From positions 1 through 44,451 of IMG/VR virus record IMGVR_UViG_3300031920_000068: a stretch of DNA of 44,451 nucleotides; one strand, 5' to 3'. The position numbers and the translations under genes are program-made. The notes below the pieces were generated by a model. That model was not told where the DNA came from and ran no database searches. It saw only the letters and a program-made list of their open reading frames with translations. Positions 7,275-13,556 of this stretch are shown piece by piece (the stretch's first letter is position 1; the number at the start of each line of letters is the position of its first letter). This stretch comes from a virus.

Positions 7275-7973
7275 TTATTCAACAATTGCTACTGCGTTTA
7301 CTCGACCCTTCTTCTTCTCGAATCGAATGTTGACTGAGTTATTTCCTGCCGTTGCCGCATGGCATCCATTTGCAACATCACGTTCAAAGGTCGTGAACTC
7401 TCCTTCTGATGTATCAATTGCGAATAGCGTCCATCCGGCGGATTTATCCTCCTTGATCTTCTTGACACTAGTTGGTGTTGCCTCGTGGACGCCGACACCA
7501 GGCTCCCACTTTGGCCGTCTCGCCACGTTTCCAGCGTTTGATCCACTGGCAGCCGCGCCGTCATCGTCGTCTGTGTCAGGCAAGGCAAGCAGTCCTTTGA
7601 GCGTGTACTTCTTGAGGTATGTGAACCAGCTTCCAACCTTCTGAGGATCTTCAAGGTGTGGAATATAGAATGGAGAATCAATTGCATCTGCTGGGCATTC
7701 AATATTAATGAGCCTAGTGATAATACCCTGTCCACCCTCATTATAGAATGTTCCTTGCGTTACAAGGACACCTTCACTGCTTAACAATTCAAGGCATGTG
7801 TCAATCACATTCTCATGTGTGACATAGTTGTACTTGTGTGAACCAACCTGTCCACTCGCTGTCCTCGCAAGTTTCTCCATGTTAATTCGCGCAGCATGAA
7901 CACGTTGATGAATATTCCTCACAACTTCTTCTGTTACTTTTGGTTTTGCTGTCGTCTTCTTTGCCTCAGTCAT
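7275..7973 (-). CDS. erf: ERF-family single-strand DNA annealing protein
   Basis: The 232-aa protein shows ERF superfamily hallmarks: N-terminal VRNIHQRVHAARINMEKLA, then SHKYNYVTHENVIDTCLELL, VTQGTFYNEGGQGIITRLI, and the diagnostic DPQKVGSWFTYLKKYTLKGL followed by LALPDTDDDDGAA (about 108-143). A linker and a C-terminal domain (about 160-232) complete the protein. ERF proteins form rings that anneal complementary single strands, here probably after resection by the PD-(D/E)XK nuclease. The start overlaps the upstream gene by 8 nt. Confidence 0.88.
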   Translation of the reverse strand: MTEAKKTTAKPKVTEEVVRNIHQRVHAARINMEKLARTASGQVGSHKYNYVTHENVIDTCLELLSSEGVLVTQGTFYNEGGQGIITRLINIECPADAIDSPFYIPHLEDPQKVGSWFTYLKKYTLKGLLALPDTDDDDGAAASGSNAGNVARRPKWEPGVGVHEATPTSVKKIKEDKSAGWTLFAIDTSEGEFTTFERDVANGCHAATAGNNSVNIRFEKKKGRVNAVAIVE

Positions 7974-8241
7974 CTGCTACTCCATTTTCTTTATCAATCG
8001 AAGGTTCAGGCATGTTCCATAGTGTACACTTTTTGACAGTTGCAACTTCTTCATCACATTTGTCCAATTCAAACTCACCTTTATAACTATACCCCTTATA
8101 TACAACACACGTTCCACATAGAGCATTATGAGCAACAATAACCTTTGCTCTCGACTTGAAAACTAAATCAAGTCCATGTAGATGCAGATGCCATGCAGTT
8201 CTATTTAATGTCGCGCCTTCTACCGTACTCGCATCAGTCAT
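7966..8241 (-). CDS. Hypothetical early protein
   Basis: The 91-aa, beta-rich protein has a HLHLHGLDLVF segment and four cysteines (CGTC at about 42-45 and two later). No family recognised. GGAGGGAACG precedes the ATG. It overlaps the ERF gene by 8 nt, so is co-translated with it; a recombination accessory is possible by position only. Confidence 0.65.
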   Translation of the reverse strand: MTDASTVEGATLNRTAWHLHLHGLDLVFKSRAKVIVAHNALCGTCVVYKGYSYKGEFELDKCDEEVATVKKCTLWNMPEPSIDKENGVADD

Positions 8242-8259
8242 TCGTTCCCTCCTTGGAAA

Positions 8260-8460
8260 CTATCGTTTGTTGTTAATTTTCATTGAGATATTCGCACGTT
8301 TTTTAATTGACACCACCTTTACTTTCATTCGTGTTGCTCCCATTGCCCAACAATAAGTAAGAGCACGCTCCATTGTCTCGCCAGGAAAGAATGTAGAACA
8401 CGCATTCCCAACGACCGCTGTTTTGTATCCAACTTTGTCCATGTAGATTATTGCTCTCAT
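8260..8460 (-). CDS. Hypothetical small protein
   Basis: The 66-aa protein (MRAIIYMDKVGYKTAVVGNA...) has a basic C-terminus ending KKRANISMKINNKR. It is not recognised. It overlaps the upstream two-TM gene by 4 nt (ATGA), which supports translation. Confidence 0.6.
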   Translation of the reverse strand: MRAIIYMDKVGYKTAVVGNACSTFFPGETMERALTYCWAMGATRMKVKVVSIKKRANISMKINNKR

Positions 8461-8651
8461 CTGTTGTTCGCCTCAATCACTCCAACAATAATGAATGTTG
8501 ATGAGCATACTGCTGAAATCAATAGCTCAAGCAAGGCCGCTATTTGTTGCATGATTGTCGTTGCATTTATGAAGTCCATTGCTCCAAAAAATCCTAATGC
8601 CATTGCGACAATCGCCAACATGAATACCATAATTCCGAGTACAATTTTCAT
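8457..8651 (-). CDS. Small two-TM membrane protein
   Basis: The start is taken at 8651 because GGGAGGGG lies 4-5 nt upstream; a longer frame to 8702 lacks this. The 64-aa product is almost wholly hydrophobic: KIVLGIMVFMLAIVAMALG (about 2-20) and a second segment about 33-58 with AALLELLISAVCSSTFIIV. It is an early-expressed membrane protein, far from the lysis genes, so superinfection exclusion or host membrane modification is as likely as holin-like action. Confidence 0.65.
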   Translation of the reverse strand: MKIVLGIMVFMLAIVAMALGFFGAMDFINATTIMQQIAALLELLISAVCSSTFIIVGVIEANNR

Positions 8652-8833
8652 TTGCCCCTCCCATTTTTCCAAGGTTTTGAGTCTTTTCTGCACCACGGAC
8701 ACAACACAATGCGATGTCCATTACATATAACAGCATTGTTAATCTCAGGATACCGAGTACCACAGTCCTCACACTCAAAATGTACATAATGTCCATGACA
8801 TTTTCCAACATCTTTGAGCTTACCCTTCATCAC
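8648..8833 (-). CDS. Small zinc-ribbon protein
   Basis: The 61-aa protein has two CxxC pairs, CEDC (about 21-24) and CPWC (about 45-48), with a GTRYPEINNAVIC strand between. This is a four-cysteine zinc ribbon like those in small phage regulators and restriction-alleviation proteins. Overlaps of 4 nt at both ends place it firmly in the operon. Confidence 0.65.
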   Translation of the reverse strand: MMKGKLKDVGKCHGHYVHFECEDCGTRYPEINNAVICNGHRIVLCPWCRKDSKPWKNGRGK

Positions 8834-9081
8834 TCACTCCTTGGTGTCATCATATGCCATCTGTTACCAGTAATGAAGTAAATGACATCATCATTATCAA
8901 CTGTAAACGTTGCAACAATTGTGTCACCGTCATCATTAACCAACAGAGTCTCAAACGTAGTGGTTGTGCTTATTGGAATAACTTTATCCTTATTTGAAAA
9001 TAACATCCAACTAGCTGTTACCATAACAAGCACAGCAAGAGTAAATGAAAATACGCGAGATGCAATATCTAACGCTTTCAT
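8830..9081 (-). CDS. Small single-TM anchored protein
   Basis: The ATG at 9081 gives the ATGA overlap with the DUF932 gene's stop, as used throughout this operon; a longer frame to 9117 would overlap by 40 nt. The 83-aa product has one N-terminal membrane segment (RVFSFTLAVLVMVTASWMLF, about 9-28), then a beta-rich domain of about 50 residues, probably outside the cytoplasm. Function unknown. Confidence 0.65.
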   Translation of the reverse strand: MKALDIASRVFSFTLAVLVMVTASWMLFSNKDKVIPISTTTTFETLLVNDDGDTIVATFTVDNDDVIYFITGNRWHMMTPRSE

Positions 9082-10157
9082 GCTCTTGCTGCTCTCGTTT
9101 GCTGATACTTGTTCCATCCTCCAGGACCAGCCATTGCGACTTTGCCAGCGAACTCTTCAAGCTCAACTTTCCTGTCGTAGTCTTCCAAGTCGCGTGAAGT
9201 TGCAGTCAGAGCGTTCGTCAGTCCCCATATTGTTGGGTCTGCCTCCTTAAACATCTCCTTCATGAACAAAGCGTCTTCAACGTCGCTCAACCCAACAGTT
9301 TTGCTCATTACAACTGCTGCTGCTGGTGGGTCATCAAGTTCAACTTGAGTTGACTGTGCCATCTGCCTGACGACCTCTCTAAAGTTGTCTTCATTGGCAA
9401 GGTGTTCCACAGTGTCCATCACTTCAAGAAGCAACGAATAATCTCCAGCTTGCATCGCCTTGTCGGAAAGCTGAATTACATTGTCTCCACTCTTCGCTCC
9501 AAGGTGTACCTTTCTCATGCCCTTCATTGGGACTACCATTCCGTTCAGGCACACGAGCCTCATCATTTCGAGCGCAATAGAGAACGCGCCAGCTCCAACC
9601 TCACTGTTCGTCATACGTAACGCAAGCGCAACCTCATCATTTAGTTTGATCTCCGCAGTCAACGTCGGGAGAACCATGCGGACGTGTAGTTTTTTTTCAG
9701 TAAAGCTCGCTTCATGTATTTGCCAATCCTTATTTGTCTTGGCTCCAGCCTGAACTCCTTTCAGTAGTATGATGTTGTCTCTACGTTTGTAGGTGTCAGA
9801 AAGGAATGCACCTGTAACCTCGTCTACATTTCGTAGCATCCGACGTTTAGGAGCAAAGTGAAGTCGAGTATTCAAGTTATGAGCTAGTAATTCAGGATTT
9901 TCCTTGTCAAGAATGCGAGCGTACCGTGCTCCCACCTTAGTATGTGTCGCAAACTGTCCAAGTGCGTATCCATTTACACCTGTCGTCACAATATCGTTAG
10001 GAATTGTCGTATTCAAAAGAAGCGTTCCATCTTCTTCCTCAAATTGCATATTGCGTGTATCTGTTATAATGTCAACCGCTGTCTCTCTCCTCCTTTCTAC
10101 TTCATCAATCAGCTCATCCATATTGTATCGCTTACCGTAGTTCGTTTGAATCGTCAT
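9078..10157 (-). CDS. DUF932 family protein
   Basis: The 359-aa protein fits the DUF932 / phage-plasmid-like family (usual length 270-370). The clearest signature is HFAPKRRMLRNVDEVTGAF followed by LSDTYKRRDN (about 103-130), matching the R-A-x-LS-x-RY-x-x-x-DN core, and later NSEVGAGAFSIALEMMRLVC and NGMVVPMKGMRKVHLG. These proteins are common in phage early regions and plasmids; their biochemical role is not established. There are no membrane segments. Confidence 0.8.
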   Translation of the reverse strand: MTIQTNYGKRYNMDELIDEVERRRETAVDIITDTRNMQFEEEDGTLLLNTTIPNDIVTTGVNGYALGQFATHTKVGARYARILDKENPELLAHNLNTRLHFAPKRRMLRNVDEVTGAFLSDTYKRRDNIILLKGVQAGAKTNKDWQIHEASFTEKKLHVRMVLPTLTAEIKLNDEVALALRMTNSEVGAGAFSIALEMMRLVCLNGMVVPMKGMRKVHLGAKSGDNVIQLSDKAMQAGDYSLLLEVMDTVEHLANEDNFREVVRQMAQSTQVELDDPPAAAVVMSKTVGLSDVEDALFMKEMFKEADPTIWGLTNALTATSRDLEDYDRKVELEEFAGKVAMAGPGGWNKYQQTRAARA

Positions 10158-10159
10158 AC

Positions 10160-10435
10160 TTACTCCTTGTTTGAGCCAGCTTGCTTAAGTTCAGTAATGA
10201 GTGTTGCTGTCGCAGAAATAAGAGCATTTAACGTAGAGAGTTCAGACATTTCCATAAGTACTAATGAGAATTCAGATGATGCAATATCCATTTTCATTAT
10301 TTCATCATTCTCTTTTTTTGCTTCATTAAGTGCTATAATTCTGTTTTTAATACCATCAATCACAATATCAAAAGCCTCTGCTTTGATAAGGGTATCCATC
10401 GCGTCTCGATAATCTTTAGGCACTCTTTGCTCCAT
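10160..10435 (-). CDS. Hypothetical helical protein
   Basis: The 91-aa protein looks mostly alpha-helical with heptad-like spacing (KNRIIALNEAKKENDEIMKM at about 30-49). It is a likely small coiled-coil protein of unknown role. It overlaps the end of the upstream gene by 20 nt and precedes the DUF932 gene by 2 nt, so the three appear to be a translational unit. Confidence 0.6.
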   Translation of the reverse strand: MEQRVPKDYRDAMDTLIKAEAFDIVIDGIKNRIIALNEAKKENDEIMKMDIASSEFSLVLMEMSELSTLNALISATATLITELKQAGSNKE

Positions 10436-10697
10436 TCATAAGTTCGTCTGTTATGTGTCCATGATTCTCTTTATTATCATGTCCAAATATTTTATAGACA
10501 CCATCAAGATAATCAGCAGCGAGCTTAACAACTTTTCTAAGTGTCTCTTTTTCTACTGCTTCACTAATCATATTCAGTGAATTCTCATAACATGTTAAAT
10601 TCGCTTCATCAAATTTAGCAATCTTTGCTTCTCGATCAACTAAGTCAATCATAAGAAGCTCAAATGCTTTTGATTGAGCTGCACATTTGTCGCACAT
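10416..10697 (-). CDS. Hypothetical small helical protein
   Basis: The 93-aa protein starts MCDKCAAQSKAFELLMIDL and has one CxxC at its very N-terminus, with helical, acidic sequence after it. A strong AAAGGAGG lies 5 nt before the ATG. Upstream is the structured leader at 10754-10808, so its expression may be set by that RNA element. Function unknown. Confidence 0.62.
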   Translation of the reverse strand: MCDKCAAQSKAFELLMIDLVDREAKIAKFDEANLTCYENSLNMISEAVEKETLRKVVKLAADYLDGVYKIFGHDNKENHGHITDELMNGAKSA

Positions 10698-10723
10698 GGT
10701 TCCTCCTTTCTTTTTCGTTTATG

Positions 10724-10819
10724 TTAATCGTTCAATCCTCTCTTTCCGAGCATTGCTCTTTCATAGCATCCTTGAATGCCATCAAAGAGCACCACCTGAA
10801 TGATGGCACTCTCGTCCAC
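10724..10819 (-). CDS. Candidate leader micro-ORF overlapping the second leader hairpin
   Basis: A 31-codon frame (GTG 10819 to TAA 10724) reads DESAIIQVVLFDGIQG, CYERAMLGKRGLND. It resembles the frame over the other leader (LVLLQDDVEICHVGAMLGKD, coded by 11156-11097 leftward) at V-L-x-x-D and AMLGK. The two could be leader peptides or decayed copies of one gene start. GAGGT lies about 14 nt upstream of the GTG, which is long. The reading frame may be a by-product of the conserved RNA. Confidence 0.3.
   Translation of the reverse strand: MDESAIIQVVLFDGIQGCYERAMLGKRGLND
10754..10808 (-). ncRNA. Structured leader element B (competing hairpins)
   Basis: TGCTCTTT (10754-10761) and AAAGAGCA (10784-10791) form a perfect 8-bp hairpin with a 22-nt loop. 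A second 8-bp hairpin, TGCCATCA (10777-10784) with TGATGGCA (10801-10808), shares bases with it, so the two cannot form together. It matches element A at 11106-11143 in arm length, loop length and flanking GAGCAATGCTCGGAAAG, with the stem bases changed in compensating pairs. It lies in the leader of the gene starting at 10697, suggesting attenuation or RNA processing. Confidence 0.5.
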
Positions 10820-10835
10820 AGTTAATCGTATTACC

Positions 10836-11084
10836 TCATTGTGCTACCTCCTCAACCTCAATGATTCTTCCGGCATTCATACATAAATATCTCTTCAGAT
10901 ATTCAAGTGCATCTTTATGAGTTTTATATTTTGCCACATTACCTCTAATTCTAATTGATGAAACAAACGCAACAAGTTCTCCATCACAATACCCGCACTG
11001 CTCTCCTTTTGATCGTCCAGTCGCTCTACATGCTGGACATGCTGTCTTAATTTGTACCTCATAATGAGTCTTTGTTTTAGACAT
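10836..11084 (-). CDS. DnaJ-like zinc-motif protein (paralogue 1)
   Basis: The start was set at 11084 (MSKTKTHYEVQIKTACPAC...), 82 aa, with AAAGGA about 8 nt upstream. A longer frame to 11159 would run through the structured leader with its ribosome binding site touching the ATG. The protein has CPACRATG and CGYCDGE (CxxCxG-like, about 16-35), as in the DnaJ cysteine-rich domain, then a C-terminal alpha/beta part. It is a paralogue of the protein at 11366-11635 (both begin MSKT, V-Q-(V/I)-K, then CPxC). Likely binds one zinc; function unknown. Confidence 0.65.
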   Translation of the reverse strand: MSKTKTHYEVQIKTACPACRATGRSKGEQCGYCDGELVAFVSSIRIRGNVAKYKTHKDALEYLKRYLCMNAGRIIEVEEVAQ

Positions 11085-11100
11085 CACAACATCCTTTCCG

Positions 11101-11159
11101 AGCATTGCTCCAACATGACATATCTCTACATCATCTTGGAGCAGCACTAGGCTGCTCAT
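11101..11159 (-). ncRNA. Structured leader element A (competing hairpins)
   Basis: In the leftward transcript GAGCAGC (11157-11151) pairs with GCTGCTC (11145-11139), loop 5 nt. TGCTCCAA (11143-11136) pairs with TTGGAGCA (11113-11106), loop 22 nt. GAGCAATGCTC (11110-11100) is a third short hairpin. Neighbouring hairpins share an arm, so they are alternative folds, ending about 15 nt before the ATG at 11084 and just upstream of its ribosome binding site. That geometry suits translation or transcription control. It is similar to element B, see findings. Confidence 0.5.
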
Positions 11160-11163
11160 CCTC

Positions 11164-11364
11164 TCATTTGTTAAGGCTTGGTATCCTCATACCATTGTCA
11201 CACTTGAGCCTCACAAATACAGCTCTGACTATTGGTATTGGGTCTGTTTTATCAAGCATCCTTATTGCGTCTTTCCATTTAAGACCATAAGTTCTCTCAC
11301 TTAACTGTTTTGCTCTTTTCACAAGATCGTCTCTATAATTGTCAAGCACTGTAGCCTCCATCAT
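11164..11364 (-). CDS. Hypothetical small protein
   Basis: The 66-aa basic protein (MMEATVLDNYRDDLVKRAKQ...) has a predicted helical N-terminal half and a PIPIVRAVFVRLKC strand. No family recognised. It starts 1 nt from the stop of the upstream paralogue gene. Its stop is 5 nt ahead of leader element A. Confidence 0.6.
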   Translation of the reverse strand: MMEATVLDNYRDDLVKRAKQLSERTYGLKWKDAIRMLDKTDPIPIVRAVFVRLKCDNGMRIPSLNK

Positions 11365-11365
11365 C

Positions 11366-11635
11366 TTAAATACGACTCATGACTCTTGCTCGTGTTCCAT
11401 GTGGAATCACTGTTATCATATAATTAGTAGCATCTCTGCTACTCTCAAATGTCCTCACAGGGAGAACCTCATTTTTCCTGGTGTGTCTGAAATTGTGCCA
11501 GACTTCCCCATGTCCATCACATAGAGCACAATCGACAATCACTGGTGTTAACTCCTCATCATTGATAAGATATTTTCCCTCTCCATCACAGCGAGGGCAT
11601 GTCACTTTCACCTGCACAAACCATGTCTTACTCAT
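11366..11635 (-). CDS. DnaJ-like zinc-motif protein (paralogue 2)
   Basis: The start was set at 11635 (MSKTWFVQVKVTCPRCDGEG), 89 aa, because GGAGG lies 6 nt upstream. It has CPRCDGEG (about 13-20) and CALCDGHG (about 36-43), two clear CxxCxGxG repeats of the DnaJ zinc-finger type, but no J domain. The C-terminal half is a small alpha/beta region. It is a paralogue of the protein at 10836-11084, so this part of the operon contains a gene duplication. A role in binding unfolded protein or RNA is possible but unproven. Confidence 0.68.
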   Translation of the reverse strand: MSKTWFVQVKVTCPRCDGEGKYLINDEELTPVIVDCALCDGHGEVWHNFRHTRKNEVLPVRTFESSRDATNYMITVIPHGTRARVMSRI

Positions 11636-11650
11636 ATTAGCCTCCAAGTT

Positions 11651-11973
11651 CATTTCAAGTGTGGCGCTAGTGTTCTCTTATTTCAAACACTCTCTCATTT
11701 TAGTTGTCATTCCTCTGGAATTGGGTTGTGTGGCTTCGTCATATTCGATACCAACATGCCTATCAAATACACAATTGTCATCATTTTCGCTCTTCCATGC
11801 AATCACTTGTTTTGCAGAGTTTTTATCATATTCATGTTGATACACGAACACTGAAACTCCATAAATTCGCATAGCTCTCTTAACCTGCATCACAGATTCC
11901 AGAAACTCAATTTTCCTTGTGTTGTCTTTTGTCGTCATAGTGTAGCCTTTCATCATGCGCCACACTTGAAATG
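11651..11973. repeat. Perfect 17-bp inverted repeat flanking early gene 2
   Basis: CATTTCAAGTGTGGCGC at 11651-11667 is repeated as its exact reverse complement at 11957-11973. The arms lie just outside the single gene between them: one ends at the base before an ATG of the upstream end, the other lies 10 nt past the stop. In RNA the 5' and 3' ends of the cistron could pair. Confidence 0.8.
11678..11938 (-). CDS. Hypothetical early protein (second gene of leftward unit)
   Basis: ATG 11938 is preceded by AAAGG at 7 nt; ATGs at 11956 and 11965 are alternatives. The 86-aa product (MTTKDNTRKIEFLESVMQVK...) is a mixed alpha/beta soluble protein with no motif I know. It is bracketed by a perfect 17-bp inverted repeat, a feature it shares in kind with the gene before it. 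Being second in the early unit, a host-takeover role is a reasonable guess. Confidence 0.62.
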   Translation of the reverse strand: MTTKDNTRKIEFLESVMQVKRAMRIYGVSVFVYQHEYDKNSAKQVIAWKSENDDNCVFDRHVGIEYDEATQPNSRGMTTKMRECLK

Positions 11974-11987
11974 AGCTTTTCGTTTGT

Positions 11988-12623
11988 GCAAGTGTACTTT
12001 CAACGGTACAGGGTAGTCGTTAATCGTTTGTGAACGTGTTGCGTTAGCTGGGAACCACGATTTCGAGCATGGCCTTCACATTGGTCTGAGTGAGTTCGAG
12101 GAAGTCGGCAATCTGCTTCACGGTGTCACCTGTGGAGGCGAGCTTGCGAGCAATGCGTTGGTTCGTAGCGAATTCACCAGCCACAGCACCGAGAGTCTTC
12201 GCCTCGGCAACAGTAGTCCGACCAGCACCGGCAGGTTTCTCGGGCTTCACAATGTCAATGCCGTTCGCATTAAGTACCGTGAAGTAAGAGGCAATAGAAC
12301 CGCGCCACCTGTGAATCGAACCGGAGTACACTTCGTTGTCATCAGTGACATCGGCGTCGGTCGAAACAACAATCCCTTGAATGCCGTCATGTGAAACATG
12401 GAAGTCCAAGGCATTAATCATCTGTTCCTCGTACTCAGTGAAGAGTACCTGTCCGACCCATTCATCTTTCTTGGTATTGAAAGCCTCGGTCTTAGCAACA
12501 TCGTTACCAGTCTTGAGGGAAGTATAGTCGGCATTTCTGGTTTCAACTGTCTTTGTGATAAGCATAGTAAACTCCTTGTGAGAATTTTGTGATGCTACCC
12601 TGTACAGTTGAAAGCACACTTGC
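11988..12623. repeat. 29-bp inverted repeat flanking the first early gene
   Basis: The 29 bases at 11988-12016 match the reverse complement of 12595-12623 at 27 positions. One arm lies in the 5' leader between the promoter and ribosome binding site of the gene at 12044-12565; the other begins 28 nt after its stop. In the transcript one of the two differences becomes a G-U pair, leaving a single mismatch in the stem. Confidence 0.85.
12044..12565 (-). CDS. First early protein, probable HTH-containing regulator
   Basis: The start was taken at 12565 (MLITKTVETRNADY...), 173 aa, because AAGGAG lies 7 nt upstream; a longer frame to 12619 would read through the inverted repeat. The N-terminal 110 residues are acidic and mixed. 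A Pro/Ala linker with EKPAGAGRTTVAEAKTLG follows, then RIARKLASTGDTVKQIADFL and ELTQTNVKAML (about 133-166), which has the look of a helix-turn-helix. As first gene behind the strongest promoter seen here it should be the most abundant early product. Its base composition is richer in G+C than the next genes. Function unknown; a DNA-binding host-takeover protein is my best guess. Confidence 0.65.
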   Translation of the reverse strand: MLITKTVETRNADYTSLKTGNDVAKTEAFNTKKDEWVGQVLFTEYEEQMINALDFHVSHDGIQGIVVSTDADVTDDNEVYSGSIHRWRGSIASYFTVLNANGIDIVKPEKPAGAGRTTVAEAKTLGAVAGEFATNQRIARKLASTGDTVKQIADFLELTQTNVKAMLEIVVPS

Positions 12624-12625
12624 TT

Positions 12626-12800
12626 GCATAGTGCATTCCAGTGAAGCGCACCCTATCGTTAAAAAATTAGGTGGGCTAATGAAATTATAGCGGCGAGAAC
12701 ACTGTATCGAAAAATGTATCTTTTCATATGTGCTCCTTTGTTTGTTCTGTTGTGTTGCGTGTTGTTGTTGTGTGCCACGCTTCACTGGAATGCACTATGC
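12626..12800. repeat. Perfect 23-bp inverted repeat flanking the early promoter
   Basis: The 23 bases at 12626-12648 recur as an exact reverse complement at 12778-12800, 129 bp apart. The space between holds the TATAAT promoter of the leftward unit. The left arm is separated from the outer arm of the 29-bp repeat by only 2 bp. It could be a pair of oppositely placed protein-binding sites, a replication feature, or a cruciform or invertible element. Confidence 0.85.
12684..12712 (-). promoter_or_regulatory. Probable early leftward promoter
   Basis: Leftward TATAAT at 12689-12684 is a perfect -10. The -35 at 17 bp (TTTCGA, 12712-12707) is weak, so an activator or up-element may matter. The expected start is near 12677, giving a leader of about 110 nt that carries one arm of each of two inverted repeats before AAGGAG and the ATG at 12565. 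Confidence 0.55.
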
Positions 12801-13528
12801 TATTAGGTTGTCAAAGAGCTGGCCGGTGTGCCGCGTATGCGCCCCGTGTTGTATGGGCCGGTTGTTGCCTGGCCCGCAAGTCGGTGGTTCCTTTCCACCA
12901 ACACCCGTAATATAAGGCTACAGCTACAGCCTGTCAAGTCCTTTCTAAGTAGCTTTAGCTCCAGTAGTTTAGCTATTGTTGCGACCAAAGATTCAATGGT
13001 GGTAGCGTTTATTACCGTTTAGTAATATATGGAAAATTCAAATAAAAGTGGATTTAACTTGTAACCTATTGAATGCAAAGCGTTTACGGCGTAAAGTTTC
13101 TTTTGCCTGTTCTAAAAAAGTTTCGTTAAGCGTTGCTTGTTGCGACGGATAGCCTATACAATGCCTTTCGTTGCGAATGGAATGAATGCTAGTTGTGCCA
13201 GTTAGCCTAACCCGCTTAGAATGAAGAGTTTACGTTGGCTTGCCTTGCTGTGGTGTGCGTTTGGTGTTTGAAGGGTGTTTTAAGCTAAGGGAAGGGGAGA
13301 AGGGTACTGCCTACTGCCTTGTTCATTAAAGCCCATACGCAGCAAGTGTGGCCCATTGTGGGGCATTCTAGGTTGAATGGAAGGGTAGGGTAGGGCCTGG
13401 AAAGCAAATCAAATGCGAGTAAGTCGCAGGTATACCTCCTTCCCTGCCCGTACAATAATCCCACACACACAACCTCTCCCCCAAAAAAATGAGAAAATAA
13501 TGTTACATGCGCGAGAACTTCTTTAGTC
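12801..13528. other. Non-coding control region between divergent units
   Basis: No gene is supported here. Open frames are short and lack ribosome binding sites. Visible features: a hairpin with GGGCC/GGCCC arms around 12856-12876, a GGTGG/CCACC hairpin near 12883-12901, an inverted repeat TATTAC (13010-13015) / GTAATA (13022-13027), a palindrome TTTACG-G-CGTAAA (13083-13095), and GTTGCGA three times (12978, 13139, 13170). A weak rightward promoter-like pair TTGCTT (13133) and TACAAT (13157) with 18-bp spacing is also present. The density of symmetric sites suits operators or an origin. Confidence 0.5.
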
Positions 13529-13537
13529 TGTTATGAT
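13529..13537 (+). promoter_or_regulatory. Candidate rightward extended -10 promoter
   Basis: TG-T-TATGAT at 13529-13537 is an extended -10 sequence with no clear -35. Transcription would start near 13544, just ahead of GGAGG and the ATG at 13557. It could drive the late unit alone or with phage activators. Confidence 0.35.
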
Positions 13538-13556
13538 CGTAGTGGAGGAACTAAAG

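Noticed and set aside
7298-7741. Leftward frame of 147 codons within the ERF gene
   Set aside because: It overlaps the well supported annealase in another frame and has no domain.
12728-12915. Rightward and leftward short frames sharing the peptide CxASLECTM
   Set aside because: The shared peptide comes only from reading the two arms of the 23-bp inverted repeat. Neither frame has a start signal.
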